Of a stretch of DNA of 64,000 nt, positions 13,372-19,551 are shown piece after piece. The notes beneath the pieces were generated by a model, which saw only the letters and a list, made by a program, of their open reading frames with translations, did no database searches and was not told the origin of the DNA. A program made the translations under genes and the position numbers. The stretch covers positions 620,001 to 684,000 of the forward strand of contig NZ_FOLE01000001.1 in the NCBI RefSeq assembly GCF_900112255.1. Direction: 5' to 3'. This stretch comes from Flexibacter flexilis DSM 6793 (GTDB taxonomy: Bacteria; Bacteroidota; Bacteroidia; Cytophagales; Flexibacteraceae). Within the stretch, counting starts at the first letter, position 1, and every line of letters begins with the position of its first letter.

Positions 13372-13803
13372 ATGGAAAATAAATTTACCAATATCAAAGA
13401 GCGAGTACTTCTTATTGCTGAAAATAAAGGAGTTAGCAAAGAAATTTTTTTTGCTAATATAGGTATGACCTATGGCAGTTTTAAGGGAGAGGCGAAAAAG
13501 ACACCACTAAATTCTGATGCAATAGCCAATATATTGACCATATATTCAGACATTAGTGCTACATGGTTATTAACTGGCAAAGGTTCGATGCTTATTGATG
13601 CAGATTCAGCCAGCCCCGCCGTAGAACCTTCATCAATAAGTACCGCACAGCAACAGACGATAGAGGCACAGCAGCAAACCATAGAAGCGCAGCAGCAGAC
13701 TATTGCGCAGCAGGCTATGATGGTTCAGATGCTCATGGCTCAGTTGGAGGAATGCAAAAAAAGTAGCACGACTACTCGTATTCATGTTACCCAGCCATCT
13801 TAA
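13372..13803 (+). CDS. CI-like phage repressor with C-terminal heptad repeat
   Basis: A 143-aa protein. Residues 5-75 form the HTH domain common in Bacteroidota prophage repressors (FTNIKERVLLIAENKGVSKE, GMTYGSFKGEAKKTPLNSDA, then SATWLLTGKGSML). There is no LexA/CI-type peptidase domain. In its place there are three heptads of the type QQQTIEA (residues about 93-113), encoded by three 21-bp repeats at 13648-13710, and then a Met/Leu helix (MMVQMLMAQLEE). The tail is probably a coiled coil that mediates dimer or higher assembly. It is divergent from the early operon, in the position of Mu c. A short 5' leader of about 10 bases is expected. Confidence 0.75.
   Translation: MENKFTNIKERVLLIAENKGVSKEIFFANIGMTYGSFKGEAKKTPLNSDAIANILTIYSDISATWLLTGKGSMLIDADSASPAVEPSSISTAQQQTIEAQQQTIEAQQQTIAQQAMMVQMLMAQLEECKKSSTTTRIHVTQPS
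13648..13710 (+). repeat. three 21-bp coding repeats (heptads of the repressor)
   Basis: Units start at 13648, 13669 and 13690 with CAGCAACAGAC, CAGCAGCAAAC and CAGCAGCAGAC. Each encodes QQQTIEA or a close variant. Slippage could change the coiled-coil length in steps of one heptad without a frameshift. Confidence 0.8.
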
Positions 13804-13821
13804 TTAGCTTCTGTTTTTACT

Positions 13822-13835
13822 GTCCAAATCTGGAC
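13822..13835. promoter_or_regulatory. palindrome GTCCA-AATC-TGGAC, possible operator
   Basis: A 5-bp arm palindrome 18 bases after the repressor stop. It shares TGGAC and TCCAAAT with the switch region at 13341-13368. A downstream operator allowing looping by the coiled-coil repressor is possible but unproven. Confidence 0.35.
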
Positions 13836-13973
13836 GGCAAAAAACGACAACTATAAACTATTGATTATCAACCATATTATTTGCACGCCAAATTTGACGA
13901 GCAAACATATTGGTACATACTCGGTATGTTTAAGCATGTAGTCTTTGGCTTTTTTATGGGGTAGTACCCTAAT

Positions 13974-14006
13974 AAACCGCGAGAATTATAGTAGTTCACG
14001 CGGTTT
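13974..14006. repeat. inverted repeat AAACCGCG / CGCGGTTT
   Basis: Perfect 8-bp arms (13974-13981 and 13999-14006) with a 17-base spacer. It could be the repressor-transcript terminator or a protein-binding site; the T run after it is short. Confidence 0.45.
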
Positions 14007-14200
14007 TGCGAAGCTGTGTGCGCATTTTTTGCATAACAATTACACTAAAAATCATTCAAATATCTGATATTCAATCAGTTATGACAAATAAATACATTCA
14101 TACGCCTGTAATAAAGGGGTATCTATATTAGTATTACGCGCTTTTTATGGCTGTTTTTATACATTATACCTATTCGTACACGTATTTTAAAACAGTGATT

Positions 14201-14236
14201 TGCGTACCCAACTGCGTACCCAACTGCGTACCCAAC
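14201..14236. repeat. three perfect 12-bp tandem repeats (TGCGTACCCAAC)
   Basis: Copies at 14201-14212, 14213-14224 and 14225-14236 are identical. They lie in the non-coding prophage end, about 340-370 bp from the inferred terminus, where iterons for a DNA-binding protein would make sense. Confidence 0.85.
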
Positions 14237-14278
14237 TATTTTTTGGGTCATTTTTGGGCTATTTTTCAGGGCATAAAA

Positions 14279-14320
14279 AAGCCTCATTACATCGGCTTTA
14301 TACAGCGTGTAATGAGGCTT
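14279..14320. repeat. 13-bp perfect inverted repeat, terminator-like
   Basis: Arms AAGCCTCATTACA (14279-14291) and TGTAATGAGGCTT (14308-14320) with a 16-base spacer. An A run precedes it (14274-14280) and TTTAATTT follows, so it could stop transcription in both directions between the host operon and the phage. Confidence 0.6.
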
Positions 14321-14485
14321 TAATTTCGGTTTAAACGGCCTATAATTTCGGCGTTAATATGGTTGTTTTACAGCGTTTTAGGTTAATATACGGGCTTTAT
14401 GCCTGTTGGTAGGTTAATCGCTGTTTTACGGGCTTTTTTATGGGTTAATTGTACCGTTACAAGGTAGATGTATTATAGCGGCGCA

Positions 14486-14577
14486 TGGACATTTCATTTT
14501 TTCATAAAACCGCCAAAAACTGCATTTCTGTGCAAATTTCGCACATTTTTCTTTTTCTCTCTTGGACATTTCATTTT
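14486..14577. repeat. 15-bp direct repeat, candidate phage end / transposase sites
   Basis: TGGACATTTCATTTT occurs at 14486-14500 and, 77 bp away, at 14563-14577. On the minus strand the core reads TGAAATGTCCA, beginning with the 5'-TG typical of Mu-type ends. The outer copy abuts the coding end of the host efflux adaptor (its TGA stop is 14573-14571). I take the terminus to be between 14573 and 14574 and the inner copy to be a second transposase-binding site. Confidence 0.5.
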
Positions 14578-15638
14578 ATACCCCTTACTTCTTTTACTCG
14601 CTGTATTCCTTCATAAATAAATTTGTCGGAAGGAGAAAGTCCCGCACCAATGGCATACAGATGCGGCCAACGAACCGTTGGAGTGATTTTGCGCATTTGT
14701 ACTACATTGTTTTTATCCACTACATACACGTACACATTGCCCTGAATCTCGAAAGTTGATTTTTGGGAAATAAGCATGGCATTTTTCAACGCTGTACTTA
14801 CTTGTACTTTGCCAGTTGCGCCGTGTTTGAGGATTTGTTCGGGATTCGGGAATTTGGCACGAAAAGCAATATTGCCTGTGCTTTTGTCAAACTCGCTTTC
14901 TGTCGTTTCAATAATGCCTTTGTGCGCATAAACACTGCCATTGGCCAATACTAAATCTACTTCTTTGGATTTTCCGCCGCCTTTCGTGATTACATAATCC
15001 AAATAATCTTTCTCCGCAACATTGAAATACGCGTACACTTCTTTGTTGTTGGAAAGAGTTGTAAGCAATGTTCCTTCTTCTACCAAACTTCCTGTTTTGT
15101 ATGGAATGCGGTTAATAATCCCGTCGAAAGGAGCTTTTATTTCGGCAAAAGACAAATTGAGTTTGGCCTGTGCCTCTTCCGATTCGGCCTCTTCGAGCTT
15201 GGCGTTGAGCGCATCTACTTTGGCCGCCGCCAAATCGTATTCGGTTTGGGCAATGATATTTTTTTTGAGCAATGTTCGGGAACTTTCCAGTTCTATTTCA
15301 GCGGATTTTAGCTCGGCCAACACGCTTTTCAGATTGGCTTTGGCTTTGCGCAAATCTTGCTGATAACGCCGACTGCTCACCGAAAACAGCGTTTGCCCTT
15401 TCTTTACGTTCTGGCCTTCATCTACCCGAATCGTTTCGATGTAGCCTTTTATTCGTGTGCGAATTTCCACGTTCTGAATGGCATTCAGCTCGGCTACATA
15501 TTCGCTGGTGTAAACCGTATCTTTTACCAACGGACTGGCCACCTTAAATTTTTCTTCTTTTTGATGCTGAATTTTAGTTGAGCAGGCTGCTAAAACGACA
15601 ATAGCAAACAGGCTCAAAATCAATGCTATATTTTTCAT
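14571..15638 (-). CDS. RND efflux periplasmic adaptor (MexA/AcrA type), probably truncated at its 3' end by the prophage
   Basis: A 355-aa lipoprotein adaptor with SPII signal (VVLAACS, lipid Cys at residue 19), a barrel-sandwich hybrid half (IRTRIKGYIETIRVDEGQNV), a coiled-coil hairpin (residues about 100-165), the second half (KAPFDGIINRIPYKTGSLVE) and a beta-barrel domain. It would link an inner-membrane RND pump to a TolC-type channel. It ends GIQRVKEVRGIK, right after the YEGIQ motif, where relatives continue for 10-30 residues. The TGA coincides with the inferred prophage terminus. The RND pump gene that normally follows is absent; phage DNA follows. Confidence 0.85.
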   Translation of the reverse strand: MKNIALILSLFAIVVLAACSTKIQHQKEEKFKVASPLVKDTVYTSEYVAELNAIQNVEIRTRIKGYIETIRVDEGQNVKKGQTLFSVSSRRYQQDLRKAKANLKSVLAELKSAEIELESSRTLLKKNIIAQTEYDLAAAKVDALNAKLEEAESEEAQAKLNLSFAEIKAPFDGIINRIPYKTGSLVEEGTLLTTLSNNKEVYAYFNVAEKDYLDYVITKGGGKSKEVDLVLANGSVYAHKGIIETTESEFDKSTGNIAFRAKFPNPEQILKHGATGKVQVSTALKNAMLISQKSTFEIQGNVYVYVVDKNNVVQMRKITPTVRWPHLYAIGAGLSPSDKFIYEGIQRVKEVRGIK

Positions 15639-15679
15639 TGTTTTTGAGGGATGTTAATAATGAAACAAAAGAATATTGA

Positions 15680-15740
15680 GTAGGCCATCGGAAGGAGATG
15701 CCTACGCTACGCCAAGCCCCGCACGTATCAGGGTCGGATA
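15680..15740. repeat. GC-rich hairpin element between two co-oriented genes
   Basis: The intergenic stretch between 15638 and 15761 contains a hairpin GTAGGC-c-ATC (15680-15689) / GATGCCTAC (15697-15705) with a 7-base loop, followed by a GC-rich run (GCTACGCCAAGCCCCGCACG). This composition stands out from the AT-rich intergenic DNA elsewhere in the window, which suggests a dispersed palindromic repeat or a structured RNA leader for the adaptor gene. Confidence 0.4.
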
Positions 15741-15760
15741 ATACAGAATGTCAAAAAAAA

Positions 15761-16153
15761 TTAGGCTTTGGGCGGAGGGGGAATTATTTCAGCATTAAAC
15801 TGTTCAAAAAATTGCTCCGTATAAGTTGAAAGAAAAGTAATGTCGCGATAACAAGGGCAACCAATTACTACTTTGATGAATTTGTGGCACACGAATACAT
15901 CAAATGTTCTTTTTTTGGAAAAACTACTGCCACTTTCGTCGTCATCTTCGTCGTGTTCGGCCATGGCATCGTCTATGTCCAGAAATTGTTCCAACACAAT
16001 TTCTGCAATACTTTCCATGTCGTTATAACTCAAATCTTCGGGAACGTAATTGGGTTGCTTATCGGGACTGTCCACACTGTAATTGAGTATGTGTAAGCCC
16101 ATTAGCAGCCACAATACTCTAAATGCGATATGTTCCCTCATGAATTTTAGCAT
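15761..16153 (-). CDS. conserved-type small protein associated with RND efflux operon
   Basis: A 130-aa protein (ATG at 16153; an ATG at 16141 is also possible). It has an N-terminal hydrophobic helix (AFRVLWLLMGLHILNYSVDS), an acidic Asp/Glu stretch (AMAEHDEDDDESGSS) and a C-terminal region ending IIPPPPK. Proteins of this shape, with the LHI.NYSVD.PD motif, occur beside efflux operons in Bacteroidota as far as I recall; the function is unknown. It is 123 bp upstream of the adaptor gene on the same strand and likely in the same transcript. Confidence 0.6.
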   Translation of the reverse strand: MLKFMREHIAFRVLWLLMGLHILNYSVDSPDKQPNYVPEDLSYNDMESIAEIVLEQFLDIDDAMAEHDEDDDESGSSFSKKRTFDVFVCHKFIKVVIGCPCYRDITFLSTYTEQFFEQFNAEIIPPPPKA

Positions 16154-16283
16154 AGCAACCTAATTCTTTTTACTGCGATTCGCTTAATCGTTTTGATTGA
16201 GCAAATTACAATTCACTTTATATAGAACGTTACAATGATACTGGATTATTGCCTGTTTGACAAGAAAACATTCGGATAAAAGC

Positions 16284-16323
16284 AAAAACGCCTGCCTTTC
16301 TGAGCCGAAAAGCAGGCGTTTTT
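16284..16323. terminator. bidirectional rho-independent terminator
   Basis: Twelve perfect base pairs (AAAAACGCCTGC / GCAGGCGTTTTT) with a 16-base loop, 29 bases after the stop of the OmpA/TPR lipoprotein gene. T runs are present on both strands. Confidence 0.85.
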
Positions 16324-16351
16324 TTATTTGAAGAAAGCAAAATGCTATTGA

Positions 16352-18154
16352 TTAGCGAATTGCATCTTTGAATTTTTGGCTTGAAGCGAAACCAGCAAAT
16401 TCCAAATCGTTGATAGCGCGTGCACGCAAGTTAGAATCAACGCTGATGGCTTTTGCAAGGTTAGCTGCCAACACGTCTTCTTTCTTTTGACGAGCAGCCG
16501 ACACAGCAGCAGCGTAGTAAGCAACTGCCAATTGAGGATTAGCTTTAGTTGCTTCCTCGAAGCTTGCCGAAGCGTTAGCGAAATCTTGGTTAAGCAATTG
16601 CGCCAAACCTTTGTTGTAGCTTACAAGCGCATCGTTTAGGCCGTTTGTGAAGCTAGAAACAGCCGTTTGGTATTGTGCTTTTTTGATCTGTAACACACCC
16701 GCCATGCTGTTTACAGCTTTGCGAGCATCGTCCGAAGGAGAAAGTGTTTGTGCTTTTTGGAACGATTGTTCGGCAGCCGTAACATTTCCTTTCATGAGTT
16801 GCGCAGTACCCAAGTTAGCGTAAACTTCCGCAGATTCTTGTTTTGCTTTTGCAATGTCGAAGTGTGTAACGGCTTTGTCCACGTATTGGTTGCGTTCTGC
16901 TGGAGAAGCTGCTTTTTTAGCAAACTCCAAGTACACAGCACCTAAGTTGTTGTGCGAAGCCCAGCTATCGTTTTTCTTAGTAGCAGCCAAGTAGATCGCT
17001 TCTTTTTCGCTCAAAATTGGCGTAAGCGTTGCCGCGTAAGCCAATTCTTTGTCTGTAAGAACTTTTGCGTCTGCTTTGCTTTCAGTGATATTTTTAGCCA
17101 AAACCGAAATTTGAGCATCTGTCTTTTTAGGAAGAACCGTCAAAATTTCAGTGCCTGCATTACGCAATTTTGGATAAATGTCGTTGAAAACTTTTTTGTA
17201 CGATGGCAACGCGTGCAATTTTTGTTCTTTTGCTACGAAATCGCCTTCGCCGTTATCAATTACAGCCAAGATTTCTTGTTTCTCAGACTCAGACAATTTT
17301 TTGTATGTTGCCAACGAATCTTTGAAAGCTGTCCAATCTTGTACTACGGATTTTGTAACAAACTCAATTGAGTCTGCTTTTTTGCCATAATCAAATTTTT
17401 TGAGGCGTGCGCGGTAGTATTTTTCGATTGCGCCAGCGCGTTGCTCAGCCAACGAAACGTTTTTCGCTTCACGGCCTTCTGGCGAGTGCGCACCCGTTAC
17501 GGTTACGGTACGTGTTACGTTTTTGTGTGCGATGAAAGCGTCCAAGAATTTACCACGTTTGCCACCCGTTTCTACCACGCGCAATTTGGCACTGCCTTGC
17601 TCGAAATAGAAAGCTACATTGGTTGGCGTAAGCTCTTCAGCATTGTTATAACCGTGGTCAGCATATACAGGATAATACGCATCTTGTACGAGGCGCGAAG
17701 TAGTGATAAGACCTTGTGCAATGGTCATATCTGGCGCAGGTGTCGTTTTAGATTTGCCGTTAAGGTTTGCCGCAGTACCTTTTACAGTAAGCGTACCTTT
17801 GTTCATGGCTTCGCCGCCATAAGCAAACGCAAATTTGCGTGTTACTTTCGGCTGCTCTACTTTTGAATTAGGGAAGTCAGAGGCTTTAAATTGTACGTCG
17901 CCTACTGCTACTTTTTGGTCGCCGTAGTTGTACGTCGGATATACTGTGTAAACAGTATTTTTCTTCAACATTTTTAGAGGCAAAAGCGCCGAAGCTTCAA
18001 ACTTTACCGAGTCACCATGTAGCTCCAAAGGAGAAGGCGTAATGGTAAGTTGCTGGTCTTTAGCCATTTTGATCATCTTGCTCAAGGTACAGCTCGAAAA
18101 TGAAGCTGCCGAGCCAAGAAGCAAAGCACCGGAAATCAGTTTTTTAGAAATCAT
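16352..18154 (-). CDS. OmpA-like and TPR outer-membrane lipoprotein
   Basis: A 600-aa protein with a lipoprotein signal (SAASFSSC, lipid Cys at residue 22). After a beta-rich domain (residues about 35-170) comes an OmpA-C-like peptidoglycan-binding segment: VAFYFEQGSAKLR, then VTVTGAHSPEGREAKNVSLA with the EQRAGAIEKYY helix, about residues 180-250. The C-terminal 230 residues hold tetratricopeptide repeats (SAEVYANLGTAQLMKGNVTA, NPQLAVAYYAAAVSAARQKK). The combination anchors a protein-protein scaffold to the cell wall at the outer membrane. A possible link to envelope or T9SS function is inferred from similar OmpA/TPR proteins in Bacteroidota; no neighbour confirms it. Confidence 0.75.
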   Translation of the reverse strand: MISKKLISGALLLGSAASFSSCTLSKMIKMAKDQQLTITPSPLELHGDSVKFEASALLPLKMLKKNTVYTVYPTYNYGDQKVAVGDVQFKASDFPNSKVEQPKVTRKFAFAYGGEAMNKGTLTVKGTAANLNGKSKTTPAPDMTIAQGLITTSRLVQDAYYPVYADHGYNNAEELTPTNVAFYFEQGSAKLRVVETGGKRGKFLDAFIAHKNVTRTVTVTGAHSPEGREAKNVSLAEQRAGAIEKYYRARLKKFDYGKKADSIEFVTKSVVQDWTAFKDSLATYKKLSESEKQEILAVIDNGEGDFVAKEQKLHALPSYKKVFNDIYPKLRNAGTEILTVLPKKTDAQISVLAKNITESKADAKVLTDKELAYAATLTPILSEKEAIYLAATKKNDSWASHNNLGAVYLEFAKKAASPAERNQYVDKAVTHFDIAKAKQESAEVYANLGTAQLMKGNVTAAEQSFQKAQTLSPSDDARKAVNSMAGVLQIKKAQYQTAVSSFTNGLNDALVSYNKGLAQLLNQDFANASASFEEATKANPQLAVAYYAAAVSAARQKKEDVLAANLAKAISVDSNLRARAINDLEFAGFASSQKFKDAIR

Positions 18155-18250
18155 CGTTTTGCAATGTTTATTAACTTAAAATTAAATTCGACATTAAAGA
18201 TTTGATTGCACTAACAAAGCCGCAATAATACGAATTTATATTTTTTTTCC

Positions 18251-18258
18251 TACATTTG
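18251..18258 (+). promoter_or_regulatory. -7 element (TACATTTG) upstream of the PspC gene
   Basis: Perfect match to TAnnTTTG, 55 bases before the ATG at 18313. No clear TTG sits at the -33 position. Confidence 0.4.
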
Positions 18259-18312
18259 TGCCGAGTTATTAACAAAATAATCTTAGTTACTCACCCTGAT
18301 TTATAGAAAGCA

Positions 18313-18534
18313 ATGACGAAGAAAATTCAAATTTTTTGCGAAAAACAAGCCTTTGGAGTTTGCGCTCGTTTGGGCGACTACATGGGCATTTCGTCGGGGG
18401 GTATTCGCTTATTTTTTGTTTATACTTCCTTCCTGACAATGGGTTCGCCCGTGATTTTGTATCTCATTTTGGCCTTCGTGATGGATATGCGAAAGCATTT
18501 CAGACGCGGCAATAGTTCCATTTGGGATTTTTAA
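18313..18534 (+). CDS. PspC domain membrane protein
   Basis: A 73-aa single-domain PspC family protein: basic N-terminus, FGVCARLGDYMGISSGGIRL (the GVxxGLxxxxGxxxxxxR-type motif in degenerate form), then a transmembrane helix (VILYLILAFVMDM). PspC proteins sense or respond to membrane stress in some bacteria; stand-alone PspC genes are common in Bacteroidota. It is followed by a terminator, so it is monocistronic. Confidence 0.8.
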   Translation: MTKKIQIFCEKQAFGVCARLGDYMGISSGGIRLFFVYTSFLTMGSPVILYLILAFVMDMRKHFRRGNSSIWDF

Positions 18535-18583
18535 CAAAACACATGGTTGGGACTCATTTTGCAATCCTAACATTTTTACTCAG

Positions 18584-18614
18584 AGACGTAAGCCACGCGG
18601 CTACGTCTTTTTTG
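18584..18614 (+). terminator. terminator after the PspC gene
   Basis: AGACGTA-AGCC / GGC-TACGTCT stem with a short loop, followed by TTTTTTG. It lies about 50 bases after the stop. Confidence 0.7.
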
Positions 18615-18666
18615 TTGGGCGGATTTGTCTATCTTTGCCCCTTATTTTGAGGCTAATACAGTTTTG

Positions 18667-19551
18667 ATGAACGTGAAAATATCATTTTTAGGGCTAATTG
18701 GTTTGGGAATAGGATTGTTGGGCTGCCAAAAGCAAGCAGAGCAAGCCGCCCAATCGCCGAGCATTGACCCACAACAAGTTGTAGCCAAAGTGGGAACGAA
18801 AACGCTCACTTACGCAGAGCTTGCCGATGTGCTCGCGCCTAACATTTCGCACACAGACAGCGTGCAACGCATCACGCGCTACGCCGAAGCGTGGGTACGC
18901 CAACAACTTTGGGAGAAAGAAGCTAACAATCAAGGTTTTACACCCACTGACTTAGAAGAAAAAGTGGAGCAATATCGCCGCGATTTGCTCGTAGAGGCTT
19001 TCAAACAAAAATACATTACCGAGCATCTGGACACGAACCTGACCGAAGCCGACATCAATAAATTTTATACCGAAAACCAAACTAATTTCTTGCTGCGCTC
19101 TCCCATCGTGCAAGCCCAGTGGGTGCAACTGCCCAAAGGAACGCCCAAGCAAGACAAGGCAATGGACTGGTTCAAGTCGCGCAAAGAGGCTGACCGCCAA
19201 GAGTTTCGCTCTTATTGCATACGCTTTGCCACCACCTACCAACTGCAAGACACGGTTTGGACTAATTTTGAAGAATTGGTGCGCGGTACGCCCTTTTCCG
19301 AAATCACTAACAAAAACGATTTTGTAAGCAAAAATACTTTTAGTCAAAAACAAGACGAAGATTTTGTTTATTTGCTCAAAATAAGTGCTTATAAAATATC
19401 GGGGCAGACTGCACCGTTAGCTTACGTGCAAGCACAAGTAAAAGGAATTATTCTTAATCAAAGAAAAACAGAATTGCTCAATACACTTTCCAACGATGTT
19501 TACAAACAAGCCCAAAAACAACAAGAATTTGAAATATTGGTTAAACCTTAG
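18667..19551 (+). CDS. lipoprotein foldase-related protein (SurA N-domain/peptidylprolyl isomerase-like)
   Basis: A 294-aa protein starting MNVKISF with an SPII signal (GIGLLGC, lipid Cys at residue 18). Residues about 34-70 (VVAKVGTKTLTYAELADVLA) have the (V)A.VG...LT..EL pattern of the SurA/PpiC chaperone N-terminal domain. A long helical region with DLEEKVEQYRRDLLVEAFKQ and the LTEADINKFYTENQ motif follows, as in parvulin-type foldases. A clear rotamase core is not visible, so it may act only as chaperone. It overlaps the next gene, a SurA-like isomerase, by 56 bases. An ATG at 18625 would precede the signal peptide and is unlikely. Confidence 0.7.
   Translation: MNVKISFLGLIGLGIGLLGCQKQAEQAAQSPSIDPQQVVAKVGTKTLTYAELADVLAPNISHTDSVQRITRYAEAWVRQQLWEKEANNQGFTPTDLEEKVEQYRRDLLVEAFKQKYITEHLDTNLTEADINKFYTENQTNFLLRSPIVQAQWVQLPKGTPKQDKAMDWFKSRKEADRQEFRSYCIRFATTYQLQDTVWTNFEELVRGTPFSEITNKNDFVSKNTFSQKQDEDFVYLLKISAYKISGQTAPLAYVQAQVKGIILNQRKTELLNTLSNDVYKQAQKQQEFEILVKP

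Larger units (their letters stand above)
1..14573. mobile_element. Mu-like transposable prophage (right part; continues left of window)
   Basis: The block combines a MuA-like DDE transposase, a MuB-like ATPase, a divergent CI-like repressor with a small HTH partner, GemA/DUF1018, DUF3164, Rha, and virion assembly genes. This is the set expected of a Mu-like (transposing) phage and not of a tyrosine-integrase phage; no integrase is present. The right boundary is inferred at about 14573, where the repeated motif TGAAATGTCCA (minus strand) meets the 3' end of a host efflux adaptor gene. The left end lies outside the window. The early genes look intact, so the element could be functional, but the structural region cannot be judged from here. 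Confidence 0.85.
13804..14573. other. non-coding prophage end region
   Basis: No convincing gene lies between the repressor stop and the prophage terminus. The only open frame of note (14147-14323 on +, 58 codons) spans the 12-bp tandem repeats and a hairpin and looks fortuitous. The stretch holds a palindrome (13822-13835), an inverted repeat (13974-14006), a 14-bp direct repeat GGCTTTTTTATGGG (13947-13960 and 14431-14444), three 12-bp tandem repeats, a 13-bp inverted repeat, and two copies of the presumed end motif. In Mu the corresponding zone carries the transposase-binding sites of the phage end. Confidence 0.6.

Noticed and set aside
14147-14323. 58-codon open frame on the plus strand across the 12-bp repeats
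   Set aside because: The peptide is made of CVPN repeats and hairpin sequence, has no recognisable family, and lies in a region with several regulatory-type repeats; treated as non-coding.
13947-14444. 14-bp repeat GGCTTTTTTATGGG at 13947 and 14431 as a possible att site
   Set aside because: Both copies are inside the element, 484 bp apart, and neither borders host coding sequence; T-rich content makes a chance match more likely.
16352-18154. Assignment of the OmpA/TPR lipoprotein as a core T9SS component
   Set aside because: OmpA and TPR segments are visible, but no T9SS gene is adjacent and no diagnostic domain was recognised, so only the generic call is kept.
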